Shown piece after piece: positions 36,491-49,829 of a stretch of 64,000 nucleotides of DNA. Within the stretch, counting starts at the first letter, position 1. Each line of letters opens with the position of its first letter. The notes below the pieces were generated by a model that was given only the letters and a program-made list of their open reading frames with translations, was not told where the DNA came from and did no database searches. The stretch comes from Lycocorax pyrrhopterus obiensis (taxonomy: Eukaryota; Chordata; Aves; Passeriformes; Paradisaeidae): NCBI GenBank assembly GCA_014706295.1, contig JACSVZ010000002.1, forward strand, positions 18,522,494-18,586,493, in the 5' to 3' direction. A program made the position numbers and the translations under genes.

Positions 36491-39400
36491 TTTGAACTTT
36501 GGCCAATATTTAATGACTTGGGAGGCAGATAAGATGGGGAATAAAATATTCATGGTCTCAATAAAGACGGGGACCCGGAGTATTGGAAAGATGAAAAACT
36601 GTACAGCTCGCAGAAAGGGTGCAGAAAACAGCCATCTTGAATATTTTAATCTCTGGCAAGTGTTTCTTTGGAACAAAATGGATGTTGGAGGGAAACAGCA
36701 TAGTTAACATTACTGTAGCCTTCCATTTCTAACACCATCCCTCTCGCAGAATTCAGCTGGCACGAAGCGGGGAGACTGGAAGGAACGCCACAGCCTTTCA
36801 TCTACCTACAATGGCAATAAATTATCATAATCTGAATACTGTGGTCTGGAAATTTAGTACCTCTCTAAGTGATGGTGCTTTTTTTACCCACGATTTATAT
36901 CGATTTGTTTTCATCGACATAAGTCACATGTAATGCTGCAAAAACACTCTTAGAGCTCATGCAACATAAAGAAACAATTGGTCTGTGTTCAGCCAGAACA
37001 CGGTGGTAAAGATTTTTTATTTTTTATGATACTGTACGTTGTTACCATCACCAAAGTCAAAGGAGGTATTCCTACCAATTACCCTGGAAATTGAATCAGG
37101 CCCTGGGTTCAGAGTTTGTTGTGTATTCATGATATGAACCTATTATTCTAAGGATTCATTGTTTGGCCATAAAAATCACTCTAGGCTGAAATTAGGCTTA
37201 AAAAGTCCCCAGCATTTTTCCACTTCTACTAAAATGGGTTAACAGCTGTCTTTATTTTTTCTTTCCTTTTCCCCCATCTCAAACTGATGGTGAAAATAAA
37301 TAAAACATGCTGATTTCAGATGCTTTTTGTTTTCATTTAACTGCAAAATACCTTTTCCATCTTTTTTTTCCCCTCTAAGAATTGCAAGGCTGTAACATAA
37401 TTAGGCCTTCACAAATTTTAAATTTTTGTTGTTGGTTTTCTTTTTTTTTTTTTTAACAGAGGAACAACCGACTGAAGTGGGGGGTGTGGTGAGAGCAGAG
37501 ACAATAAGTCAGTGGTTCAGCTACACAGGCTCAGAAAGGCTCCTTCCCCGGGATTATTTATTTATTTATTTTCTCGTTGCTGTTTGCTTACTTCGGACCT
37601 ACTCCTTCACAGATAAGCACAGCAGAAACAACGCACTTAAAAAAAAAGAAAAAAGAAAACCAAACAACAAAAAAACCAAAGACGGCTAAAAAAATATAGT
37701 GCAGGAATAGCTGGAGAGCATTGTCTGAAGATTAAAGAATAGAAATTTTGAGACGGAACTGCTTGATTTTATTCACTTACTGATTTCTTTAATGTCAATT
37801 TGGGCAGCAGTTCTTGTCCTAATTGTTAAGGATAATGTTCCTGTTGAGAACTGTCTTGTTCTTATTAAAGATTCTAATTTTTCAAGGAAATTCTGAGATA
37901 CTGCGTATGCACTTCCTGATTATTTCAGCATGTTGGTACAGCTTTACTTTTTGTATCTGAGCATTTTTGCTTTAATTTCTCGGTTCCATACTTCCCCCCA
38001 TGGATTGATACATAAAAATATATTTAACATCTTTTTCATAGACATCCCGATGTTTGTACAGCACTTCTTGAGACTATTTGAATCAAAAGGCACTATGAAA
38101 CCAAGCAGCTTCCTAGTTATTTTTTTACAATTGTAGCACACAGGAATCTCCAAAGAATAGCATTTGTGAAAAGCAGAGTGAGCAAAATTACTAAAATGCA
38201 AATGACAAGCTCCATCAAAGGCTAAAATTACAAGCTTGTGCTTGTGAGAAAAAAATGCATAGACTAGAAACAATAACCGAGAAAAGCAGGCACTGACTTC
38301 TTAATGGGCAGGTCTTGTTCTGAAAATGGAAGTGACACTCAGTTCAAGTTTTTAATATTATCTAAGAAACAGGAAGGTTTCAACTAGATTGAGTAATACT
38401 GGGGACTGCTATAGGGCCCAGAGAGGAAAGCTGTGTCACATTTGCTGAAAGCTTAAGGAACTGCATTTAAATGTCATGGAAATCCGATTTATGTGGGAAA
38501 GGTATGCAGGGTTCCAGGGAGGAAACAGGGTGTGAAGAAGGATCAAGGAGATATAACACTGTATTTCGTCCCACAGATGTGAAGGACAAAGAAATTTTGT
38601 AGAAATAAATAGAAAAAATAAATTTATTTGTAACTTATAAATCAATAAAATATAAATCAATTTAAAATTATTTTATGATTACTCAAAATATATATTTTCC
38701 CCCAAAGAACTGTATTCACAAAAAGAGAAATACCAGTATAATATTTTTCCTGTGAAGAATATGACTTTGATTCATGAAGTTCATTTGCCCTAATGTACTT
38801 AAAACATTGTTACATGAGATAGGCTCAGATTTTTTTTTCTGTTAAGTATTGTATTCCTTTGTCATCGTAGCTTTCTTGGCAAAACCTGAGAGCTAAATTG
38901 CACCCTCATAGTTAAAGGGACAGGGAAAGGTGTGGGAATACTTCTATCTACACCTTCCAGAAGAGCAAGGAGTATCTGGGAATTTCCAAATAACTGAGGC
39001 CAAGGGACTGGTGATCTTACATTTTATTCCAAATGGACAGGATATTCTGGTTACTTTATTTTCTCATTGTGTCATTGGCATATCAGACTCTGCAAGCAAC
39101 TGTTAAGTGCTTGCTAGTGTAGTGCATATATTGGTAAGGAATAATTGGTTTAACAAACTGAGAGTTGTTTGTAAATGTATCTGCTTAAAAGTTGGTGCTG
39201 CTAAATCCCTTGTACTGTTTAAAAGATGGTTGTAAAGCAGTGAAGTAAAATAGCAGGATTAGCATGATAATTTTTGGTGTCCTTTTCACTTTACAGATTC
39301 CCTGCAAACATTTCTGGTTTTGTAAGACAGATGTGTTCTTCAGATCATGTCTCTAAATATTTCCTCTTCTATGGTTCGATTGAAAATAGGCAGTGACAAG

Positions 39401-42161
39401 TGGTTACTACTCAAAATTAAGATCCTCAGTTTAATGTGAGAACATACTTTATCTGATTTTTTTCTCTTGGGTGACATAAATATTCTGAAACTCTAAAATT
39501 TGAGTTTTACAAATGCTCTCTGTAATTTGCTTTACCTCAGCAGAGTGAAAGTGATACAGAAAAGGTCTGTGCCGTGGCACACAATGTGCTTGTTACTCTT
39601 GGGCCTTACGGGGTTGCCAGCCCTGAAGTATTTCCAGTATAAATGAGAGATAAAACTTGTAATTAATGATGTGCAAAGTTATGAGTTTAGACAAATATTT
39701 GCAAAAATTATTTATTCATTTTCCTTTAATATTTAACAATGGATTCTGGGTTTGACAGGGTCTAACTTAAAATGAAGGAAAAAAAATAAAGAGGACTTTT
39801 CCTCTTTTGTTTTCCTTTGGGCAGCACAGGCCTGGTCAAACTGAAGGTGGAGTTTCCCCAGAGCTGGTGGGGCCGTGGCTGTCCTTGACTTCCCTCATAT
39901 GAATAGTTTGCTCCCTGCTTGTAACTTGTTCTGTTATATCATGTTGTCTGGATGTTGAAAAACAAGGATCTTCCATATGCCTAGCCTAACTATTCCCTTT
40001 TTTTCAGTCCTAAGATCCAGCACTCACTTTTACTGCTGTCACATACTTTTAAAATCTCAGATATGCTGGCTGGAAAGGTAATAATTAGGAGTTTATTGTG
40101 GAAGGAAGATAAGATTATCTGCAGTAAAGATTTATTATTAGAAAATGAATACCCTCTTTTTCAAGATTTAAGAGACTTGTACAAATTACCTGCTGGATGG
40201 TTTTTTAGTTTCCAGGTCACATCAGTACTGAAAGAACTGTTTGGGGCCTATTACCCAGCTTTTGGAAAGTATTCTTGTGGTGGAAAAATTTGCAAGGGAT
40301 CTGGAAATGAGGACTCATCTGGCTAGTAGATGTTCATAAAAATCTTAATGACTTCAGCAGCCTGAGGCTGTTGAGGCTGGGCTGGGCTTGGATGGAAACT
40401 ACGGGACTGGCTTACTGGAGGATCCCCTCCCTACATGTGTGGTGGTGATAAGGGAAGGACTGAAAAAAGGCTTTGAAATCTTGGAGTGGACTGGTTGGAC
40501 TGGTACCATCTCTTTTAGAAATGATTCCATATTATAAATAACATTAAAAAATATAGTAGCTCTAATGCATAGGACAGTTTGGAAACTTGTGCATAAAGCT
40601 ATTCAGGTTTTCCTACAAAGGCACTTTGCAGTTTTATACATGCCATTTTCTTGCTTTAGTTTGCAGCTTTATGTAAAGAGTATATTCCTCTGAATAGAAA
40701 CTGTTTTCAATTTAGTTTGTGTTGCTTTGGAGGGCTTTTTAAGCTAAAATCACAGTGTATTTGACTTAAATGGTGACATTGTTATATATGGAAAAGCTGC
40801 TTTCCAGCATTTCCAGAGGCTTTTACATACTTCAGTAATTTTACTGTTACTCAGACATCTGTGTGCTTTTAACTCAAAGGCAATGCCGTTGATCTTAGGG
40901 GCAACTTGATGTTGGTGTTAATATGCAAGGGAGAAATCTACTTTATGGTCAGTTTGGCAGCTGGCTTGAAAAGTGGGATGATACAAACCCGGTATTGGTT
41001 CATTAAAAAGAAAAACAACCCACCTTCACATTCAGTTCTAGGCTGGTCTGTGTGTACTGAGCACATGATACAGCTGGGCCGATTGGTGCTATTGACACTT
41101 GGGGATTGTCTCTGAAATCCATGCTCAGTTTTCACTGAACATATTTAAATCTGTTTCTCTGTAAGAAAATGTAGGGGATGTTGTCTTGTTCTCACAGGGC
41201 TGAATGGGATGGCCCTCAAGGTGAGGAATACTGTGGTGCTCCTGCTAAGGAAAAAAAGGTGCACTTTCAGCAGATGGTCATTCTGCCCAGGAAAGATTCT
41301 CCTGCCACTCAGCCATGAGGCTGCAGTATGGTGCAGCAGTCTGGTGCTCTGCCAACCTCTGGGGCATTCCTCTGGCAGCAAACTGAAATCCCAGCCGGGT
41401 ACCAGCACGAGGCTGTGAAGCTGTGTGTGTCCTGGGAGCTGCAAGGTGAGCTGCTGCGGCACGATGGCATCGATGAGGCCACCAGAGCAAGACATCCTTC
41501 GTTACCCCTGCCTTCTGGGAGGGACAGGGCTGAGGAACACTCCACCAAATAAGACTTTTTTCTTGAACTGTTACTGGTTATGTATTAAATCTCTGTCTCT
41601 GACTTTGCTAAGATTCCTCTCGGCAGACAAGCAGATTTGCCTGTGACATTACTAACCTGCAGAGGAACAACAGATTTTTGCAACAACACAGTGCACTTAT
41701 TACAGTGGTCACAGTCATCCCTAAGAGATCATTTCCCAAGTCTGATGTTTGGGACAGTCTGCTGATTTAGTTAGTGATTCAAACTGTTCTTCTCAGCCTT
41801 TCTGGAGTAGGGATTTAGGTGTTGTCTGCAGGAGGCAGCTGGGAATGTGGAGGCTGCTGTGGTTCTCATGGAGACCCCAGAGCATTTGCTGAAGCTCCAG
41901 CCCCACCAGCTCAGGCAGTGACAGCTTTCAGAGGCAAAAGCTGTCCTGCCCTGAGCCCTCAGTGCCCTTCATTGAGGAGCACAAAGAAGAAAGAAACGAA
42001 CTTGTTTGCTTTTGTGGTGCTGGTGCAGTTGGCAATAGATTCAGGATGTTCACATGTGGGCATATGGAAACAAACCCTCCTCTCCTCTCTGTGATTCCAT
42101 CTCCTTCCTCTGTTCTGTGTTTGGAGCAGTTTTTCTGACGTGGGTCAAGTGTGGGTGCAAG
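36491..42161. other. Intergenic non-coding DNA right of the CpG island
   Basis: No gene is recognised. An open frame entering from the island continues to 36707. Simple sequence includes a poly-T run at about 37441-37454 and an imperfect TTTA repeat at 37553-37571. Open frames further right are short and unlike known proteins. Confidence 0.55.
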
Positions 42162-42219
42162 CATCCATCTATCCATCCATCCATCCATCCATCCATCCAT
42201 CCATCCATCCCTCTATCCC
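42162..42219. repeat. (ATCC)n tetranucleotide microsatellite
   Basis: About eleven nearly perfect ATCC units with small interruptions at both edges. It is likely length-polymorphic. The repetitive Met-Asp-Gly-Trp and Ile-His-Pro-Ser frames it creates are artefacts. Confidence 0.97.
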
Positions 42220-42319
42220 TGCTCCTCCTGCAGCTAGCCATGGCACTGGCTTAGCTCCTCTGGAGCAGCAGTTCCTGTCAGGCAGCAACACGAGTGCTGT
42301 CTGCACAAGATGAATTTTC

Positions 42320-42535
42320 TCGTGTTTTCTCTCCTTCTCTCTTCATTTTCCCTTGGTGTTTCTGCTGGATTTTTTTCTTCTCAGAACCTTCACTCCCTTT
42401 GGTCGCTTTCCCATCTCCCCCTGCCCCCCTTTCCTTTCCTTTCTTTCTTTCATTTTTCTCATTTCTTATATTCTCCCTTCACTTATTTTTCTCTCTATTA
42501 TCTTTCCTGTCCTCCTCTGCATTCTTTCAATCCCA
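42320..42535. repeat. Pyrimidine-rich low-complexity tract
   Basis: The plus strand is mostly C and T (for example CCTTTCCTTTCCTTTCTTTC), giving Phe/Ser/Leu/Pro open frames in all plus frames. This is a composition artefact. Confidence 0.75.
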
Positions 42536-45500
42536 GCAGGGCTCGCGCATACAAATTGACCCCCTCCCAGCCAGTAATGTGATCGAAGCTCTTTGTGGCT
42601 CCTACTATCTCTATGGTAACTATCAGGGGGGTCTCGAGAGTGGTGGTAGACCCAAGGCATCGGCCCACGTACTGTTGTTCATGCCAGCGTTTTGTGCTGA
42701 CCACATGGGCCTGACTGCTCATTTACAACTACTTCTTATTTAAAAAAAAAATATTGATACCCCAAAGTGCTTAAATGGGGAAAACAGACTGCACGCTTGA
42801 GCACAAATTGTTGTTGGGTTCTCAAGGTTTTGGAAAATGGTTTCTGGTTTCAGAGTTGCTTTACTTGGTGGATCTGTTGTTTTCCAATCGTTGTGGAGTG
42901 GCACATTGGCTGTTTCGTGGACTCTGGAAACTATGGTTATGGTGCAAAAATGAGTATCTGCATTGCATGGGCGGCCAGTGGTGCTGCAGTGGTGGTGGTT
43001 GTAACTGCCAGCACAGACTGAGAAAATATTTACAAGGGGTTTGCATGTTGTGAATGTTGTGAGCTCTTGCTTTTCCCCATGCTAACCAGCTTACCACATA
43101 CCCCCAGTTTCTGGGATTTGTACAAGCATGGAGCAACCATAGGGTTTGATGGAAGGAATGACTGAAAAACCTGTGGTGTGACAGAAGAAATGGATGTGGT
43201 CCCTTTTGGTGCTAAGATTTTCCTCTAGAAGCCAGGGATGCTGGTGGAGAACCAGGGACACAATGAAACCTAAGGCTTTGTTAATTATTATTTTTGCAGT
43301 ACATACAATATTAAAAATACAATTCCTGTCACGACTGTACTCCAAGTATTGTTCTGTTAAATTCTTCAAAACCACTGTGATTTTTGTGCCCCTCCAAATG
43401 GGTATATATTTGTGCCCAGAAAATTGATTATATTTGTCATACGTGTTAATTCCATTAATTGCATCAGCTTTATGGGCAGCAATATATAAAATCCATGACT
43501 TTTTTTTCAAGATTTACCTGTTTTTTAAAATAAATAGTTTCATATCTAATATAGCTCTGTAAATATTTCTGAAATTAAGAATAGTCAACTAGCATTATTG
43601 CTACATCACTTAGGATGTGCAAAGTCAATCAGTTAGCTACACCTCACCAGCCCTTGAAAATTCACTACATGAAAATTCACTACAAGCACAACACCATCCT
43701 ATTTGAAATTCTTCAGCCCTCAAACAATTGCACAGTAGTGTTGGCACTGAAAGCAGCACCTTGGTCAAATCTTTGAAAGGAATAAACTTCAGAAGATGAT
43801 TATTAGATTTTTCAACTGGCTTCATAATCCATATTCATAACTTTATTAATCGTTTAGTTCAGTTAACAGTGCATTGATGGGGAGTTTTACATCTACTTGT
43901 TTGTGGATAAATCAACATCTATAAACTGCCTTTTTGGGTGAAATGCAGCCAGCGGTGACAGGGTTAACACTGTGGGCATTTAAGTGGTCATAATTAACAG
44001 TCCATTAAGATGAATGGAGTAAGTTCGCACTTAGCGATGCCGTTGTTTAATTCTGCTTGTTTACAGACTCAAGAGGACAACAGCAAGGGGCTTGAGATTG
44101 CCTAGGATTTGCAGTAGGGAAGCTAGGAATCACATTTTAAAATAAATTATAACTAGATTAATAAAAAAAAAAAGGCTAAAATCATTTGGGAAACACGTTT
44201 CCTCATCTGGGGGACTCTGTTGTCCCAGTTCACTTTCTTGAGTAAGTGGATTGGTACTAACTACGGTTTTGCTTTCCACCGAACAAATGCACCAAAACAA
44301 AGCCCTTACTATACTTAATCCCCTTCCCGTTTCACAACTATTTATATAAGCAATGGATTCTGTAGTTGCATATTAATAGGGATGCAGGAGGAACTCGGCT
44401 CATCTAACCTGTAAATGTCCTTCTCGTTCTGATGGGTGGCTACTCTTCTGCAGTGTCTAACATTTGATACAAAACACCACTATTAATGTTGTCAATCTTG
44501 AGCATTAAAAATATGAAATACGACGGAAATCCAACATGCCAGCCTAGAAAATCTCTACTGTGGAAAAACCCCTTGGCTTTATTTGCCTTCTGCGTCCCCC
44601 AATTTTTACAAAAATATTTTTCAACTTATTCTCCGGTGAAGTTGAAAATTAGCTTTGTTAAAAGGAAGCTAAATTTTTCATGCACTCTGTCGATTCAAAG
44701 ATGTGAAGCTTAAAAAAACCCCCAACAAAACATGAGGCCATGCTATACCGAGACTTAAGACTTGCAAGACAATCCTGGGGGTTGCTAACTTTGCTGCCGA
44801 AGAATGCAGCTTTTGCTGCCAGTCTGGAGTCAGAGCTCTTGAGAGAGCCGGGGCGGGCCCAGGCACAGAGTTCACTATTTGAACAAGAACCATTTTAGCC
44901 AAAAAGCAGTAATGAAACTGCTAGAGAAGCCTGTCATTTCGAAGTAATACACAGTTCTTTTTATAAGGTCTCCATTTTATTGGTACAATTTTTTCCTTGT
45001 AAAGGATTGTGAGTGTAATTAATTATAGGCAATAAATTGTAAGTGCATTTCATAGCTCCTGTATGTCTGGCTATATGACAGCACTCAGAAATGTGGTTGT
45101 TAAACATACTGAAGAGCAATGGAGTAAGCAGGCATTTTCTCTAGGGGTTTTTCTTTTTTGGGGGGGTATCAGTGAGTCTGAATACAGTATGACAAAAATT
45201 AAAAAATTAACATTCCCATGAAATGTTTTAATTACTAATGTCAACATAAATTACTGATAAATTTTTCTAGACACAGTTTCGGTCTTAAGGGCAGGGATGC
45301 TGTTTAAAGATAACCTCAAAATACAATTATATAATTATGTTACCCATTCTTGTTAGAAATAATATATTCATGAGGTTTTTTGCTTTTTTTGTACAGTTTT
45401 GCTTTTGTCTACAGTTTGGATTTCTTGTGCTTTTAAATGTAGCTTTGAAATTTAAAAATACAACGCTTTCTAAAAAATTAACTTTGAACTTTCGATGACA

Positions 45501-46547
45501 ACTCTCAATGTTCATTTTAGTAAGCATGTGTTTGGTTAAATTAAAATTAGCCCATAGTACCTTGAACTTATTAACAAGAAAAATGCACCTGAATGAGCCA
45601 GAATGATTCCAGGAAATCCTTTGAAGAAAGTCTCCTTTTATCAGGTTTTCCCAGAAAATCATGTTTATAGAAATGCAAATTGATTTGTTTTAAGAGAAAA
45701 TATTTAAAATTAGTTCAGCAACTTGAATTCTGTACGTCTCTGATCAATAGAAATTGTTAATATTTCAAAAACAACGAAACTGAAAAAAATAGCCTGAATT
45801 AACAAGAAACAGTACTTCATGAAGCATGCCCCATAAAACTATTAGTTATTTTTCAAAATTTAATAGGTTTTTCATTGATTAAACTAGAATCCTAAATAGA
45901 GGAGAAGGACACATTTGAAGAATAGTAGAATTCTTATTCATTAGGCAGGAATTAAAACGGGTTACAGTAACATATAATCCATTGTACAGAGGAATCTTGG
46001 TCAGCAGCTTGAAGGCAATATGAATACTTCTCTCTTTAAAAAAAAGGCATGTTTTACCTCTTCTTTTACCTGATACTCCATTCTTTGGTGATTCTTGAAC
46101 TGTGTCCCTCCTTTAATTCATCTTTAATTGCAATCACTGACAATTTCAGCAACAAGCTCTGTATGTTTTTTCCTTCTTGATTGATACAGTAAGCAGCCAC
46201 AAATCCTTTGACTTCCCCGGAACACAAACCACTGGTTTTCACAGATTAGGAGCAGGCTGGTTGCAGGATGTTCAGTAAATGTTTTTCCCAAGAAGTAAAA
46301 CCGTACTGTTTCTTTGCTCCAGCTGTAAAGAACCTGCCATCATAACAACAGCCTTTAAATGATGATGTCAAAATGCCAAAGAGGAAAGTGGCCCTGTGTG
46401 AGGCCAGGGGTCTCACTGATGCAGAAAGCAACTGGAGAAAAAACTAGCATGAGTTCTGGTGAATTTTGGAATGGGTTCAAAAAGTGAATATTTATGAGAG
46501 TGGCATAATATATTTATTCTGGATACAGAATCTGCAGATTTCCTTCT
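42536..46547. other. Intergenic non-coding DNA
   Basis: No gene is recognised. A perfect 15-bp tandem doublet (TGAAAATTCACTACA) lies at 43655-43684. The segment at about 43950-44110 and the POU-like TTGCATATTAAT near 44370 have the look of regulatory sequence, but no function can be shown from the sequence alone. Confidence 0.5.
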
Positions 46548-46583
46548 TTTTTTTTTCTTTCTTTTTTTTTTTTTTTTTTTTTA
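46548..46583. repeat. Poly-T tract
   Basis: A run of T broken by two C residues. It lies about 260 bases from the SINE copy to its right and is not clearly part of it. Confidence 0.9.
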
Positions 46584-46842
46584 ACTAAGGTTAAACATCC
46601 CTCTATATGACTCTCTTACTTCTAGCCCTGCACACTTCCTCAAATCGGAGGAAGGAGAATTTGTGACCTTAATCCTTATATAGAACTCCAATTTATTTAA
46701 ACCAGAGTCTTGGATTTTGAGTTGTGGATCTTGATTTACATCAAGATTGTGGTGATATTTTTGATTGATATGGATTTTGGATTTCCTGCACATTTTACAT
46801 AAGCTGCTGTATATGTGGTCAGACTTCACACACACACTCACC

Positions 46843-46990
46843 AAATACTTTGAATTGGGATGGACCCACAAGGATCATCAAGTCCAACTATTAAGGGAAT
46901 GGCCTGTACTTACACAGATTGATGGGGTTGTATCTGACTCATACCTCTGGTCTATTAGACTCACACCACATTACTGTGGTCCAGGTTTGC
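46843..46990 (-). mobile_element. tRNA-Ile-derived SINE with a CR1-like tail (TguSINE1-like), degraded
   Basis: On the plus strand the sequence runs AATACTTTGAATTGGGA, then GGACCCACAAGGATCATCAA, GTCCAACT, and ATTAAGGGAATGGCC. This is the reverse complement of the CR1-type tail and linker of the songbird SINE. It is followed by a decayed tRNA-Ile-like head (GTCTATTAGACTCACACCAC, corresponding to the anticodon arm and D arm). The element therefore reads on the minus strand with its 3' end near 46843. The tail is well preserved and the head carries small insertions and many changes. The right boundary is approximate. A plain CR1 fragment is the alternative, but the linker and head favour the SINE. 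Confidence 0.7.
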
Positions 46991-49633
46991 CTAAAACACA
47001 CAGGGTGCTCTTTGCAAAACACAGACAAGGCATATGAAGGTGTGCTACTTAAGAACGAAAACTGCTAGAATGCAGCAGTGCTTTCAGAGAGTAGGTGTTG
47101 TCTCCAATGTATGTGATGACTGACAAGTGATCTCTGATCCCCAGTGCTTGGATGTGGTCTGGGAAATCTCACCCTGGTTGTTGTTACAGGCAGGATTGCA
47201 GGGGTGGGGCTTTGGCCTTGAGTCAGACCCTCACTGACATCTGTGCTCCCTCCCTGTGGTCTCCTACCAGCAGCAGCAGATGATGGTAAGTGACACCAAT
47301 ATCATTGTTTTAAGGAATTGCACAGTGATTTTTAAAAAAATTATAGTACTATCTAATATCAATTTGAAGGTACTAGACACCAGAGGTTTTTTTTTTTTTA
47401 ATGCCGGAAATGAAATTTCCAACAGTTCACTTTCTTTACCGGCTGCTACATAGGAAAGCTTTTCTGAAAGTTTGTTTAAGGCATTGAGGTAATTCTAAGG
47501 CACACATGGGCTTTGCTTGTAGGAATAAATAAATCACTGTTTGCTTTCAAAACCAAGCAGATAATTAATCTGGGTTCATATGATGGTTTTTGATTTTACT
47601 GGACATCAGTTCACACCTTCCAGGTTGATATAGGAAGGAATTAAGCTCTCATTTTGACTAAATCAGTCATTATTTTCTGTAAAGGACAGCCTGTAGGTCC
47701 CATAGCACCTGTTACCTCTCTCTGGGACATACCAGCACATTATGCACTTGGTTACCTCAGATTTTGTAGGATGAATTCCTTTGTCCAGGACTAGGACTTA
47801 GTGCTCACAGCTGCCAAGGATGTCTGTGATTCCAGTTGTTCTTCGAGGCACAGGGGTGTTTCTGTGATCTTATTCAGTGAATGTGGATCACTTATTTCTC
47901 AAAAAAAAATTATAGCACTCAGCAGAAATGGGTGCAAGAAGTGGTTGGTATTTTGTTAATATCTACAATGCACTGTAGATGTTTTTAAATAGGTAATTTT
48001 TTTCCAAAGGTTTTAAAAATCTTGTCTGTTCTATTCATTGAGTAAAGAGAGGAAGAAAATCAATAGTTGGTCCCTGGTGAGCAGGAGCTTAATTTTAACT
48101 GGTATTTCCTCATTTACATACCCAAGGTAAGAGACATAAGAGATTCTGCTTTGGAGCCAGAGAAAGGCACGTTGCTGGGGGAACTGTTCACCAGTCAGGA
48201 CAAGCCTGCCTTTAAACTCAAGCCAGACAGTCTTTCTTACAACAACTTACTTACCTTTCTTGGTAGAAATATTGATTTTAAAAGAAAAGCATGAATAACG
48301 GTTTCTTGTCTTGTTGAGAAAAAGTAAGTGATGATTTCGCGTCATACAATTTTCCTGCATTTGTTCTGAGCAGAGGAGAGAGGAGAGCTTCAAACTTTGT
48401 GGCATATCTAGTTTGTGTAAGCTTTGGGTCTGTTGACTGCAGCCACATATGAGAGAAAGACCTCTTGAAATACATGGCAACTGCAACGGTTTCACCTGCC
48501 CTGCGAGGTTTACTGATGGGGGATTTGGATCTTTTCCTCAAACTCTTGCTACGGAAATTTTTGAGGAATTGATGCCATACTATTTACTAGCTGTATGATT
48601 TGGCATGGGATTCTCTGCTGGCAGAGGCGTGGGACTGGTCCCACCTTGAAATGATGTGATCCATGTAAGGCCTGGGTGTTTGAAAACAGTTTGTCTTTAC
48701 TGGCAGATGCTGGAGGAAGATCAGAGCTGCAATTAACCTATTTACAGCAAAAGCTTGCACATGACTTAGAAAAAAACCCCTAAACTTTAAACCAAAAAAG
48801 ATTTAAAAGTTATAGAACAAATGACTGAATAGAGCAAATCTGGGTTTAATTAACTGTAAAATTGGTTGCAAATGTTTTCAAAAGCTTCTAACGTTATTGG
48901 TTGGGAAGCTGCTATTTTGGAAGCTCTTGGCAAGTGGCACAGCTCTCCAGGGAGCATGTGGGTGGTGGAAATGCCACGCTGGTGTGGGTGATGGAGCCAG
49001 GTCCCCCCAGGAATGGTGAAGCCTCTCCCAGGAAGCAGCTGAGCCTGGGGCTGTGCGTGGTGCTTGCTTGCACAGAGGAGTCCAGCCTGACTGACGTGAT
49101 CATGTTTTAGGTGCTATTGCTGTTTCTGCTGCTGAGAAAATTCAAATCACTTGGAATTTCCTTGCTTGGAAACACTTCCTTGCACAGTTGCCTTGGGGCC
49201 CAAAATATTGCTACTGACCTTGATGTGGGACCATCACTGAACAAAGTGCAGTTGGTCACCAGCCTACTGGGATTGTCCCAAATGGTGAATCAGCTGCCTG
49301 CCTCGGAATGCCCAGTGCATGTGGAGGCCATGAGAAAGCTGGGAAGGGTGAGGGGTTTAAGGAAAGCTTGTGCTGTCAAATGTTGCAGCTGCAAATGTTT
49401 GGCAAAACATTTTCCAAGGGGCTGGAACAAGGGGCTAATTATAAGAATTGATCTTTTTATTGCTGTCACTGAAAGGGATGACATAGCACAGGAAAAGTAT
49501 TTCCAGAGCAGCCAGTATTTCAGACGGTATTTGTTGCAGAGAAGCATCCAAAACTCTCAGCCAAACCTCAGTGCTTAAATAGCAGAGATTGGCATAGAAT
49601 GAGTCAAAATACAGTGTATATTTGTCAATTTAG
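46991..49633. other. Intergenic non-coding DNA
   Basis: No gene is recognised. A 155-codon open frame at 49111-49578 on the plus strand has no family resemblance, no evident promoter and no splice context. Confidence 0.5.
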
Positions 49634-49829
49634 GTTGCAAATCTAACTTCTGATCCTTTCCTAAGTATCAATGGCCATTATAAAAACTGGTTTTGTGGTA
49701 GAAGCCCTTGCAATCTGAAGTGTTTCTTGGGGTTGCAAATCTAACTTCTGATCCTTTCCTAAGTACCAATGGCCATTATAAAAACTGGTTTTGTGGTAGA
49801 AGCCCTTGCAATCTGAAGTGTTTCTTGGG
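49634..49829. repeat. 98-bp direct tandem duplication
   Basis: Two adjacent 98-bp copies, 49634-49731 and 49732-49829, both start GTTGCAAATCTAACTTCTGA and end GAAGTGTTTCTTGGG. They differ at one base (AAGTATC versus AAGTACC). Such near-identity implies a recent event or a local assembly error. No gene is affected. Confidence 0.97.

Noticed and set aside
35579..36676. 365-codon minus-strand open frame across the second CpG island
   Set aside because: A Pro/Ala/Arg-rich shadow of GC-rich DNA that overlaps other long frames on both strands. No recognised protein.
35532..36707. DNAJC1 first exon
   Set aside because: The gene would be expected on this side by mammalian synteny, but no signal peptide, J domain or HPD motif is found.
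42050..42254. Repetitive Met-Asp-Gly-Trp and Ile-His-Pro-Ser peptides
   Set aside because: Translations of the ATCC microsatellite.
49111..49578. 155-codon plus-strand open frame
   Set aside because: No recognised family, no CpG promoter or clear splice context. A frame this long is plausible by chance in a window of this size.
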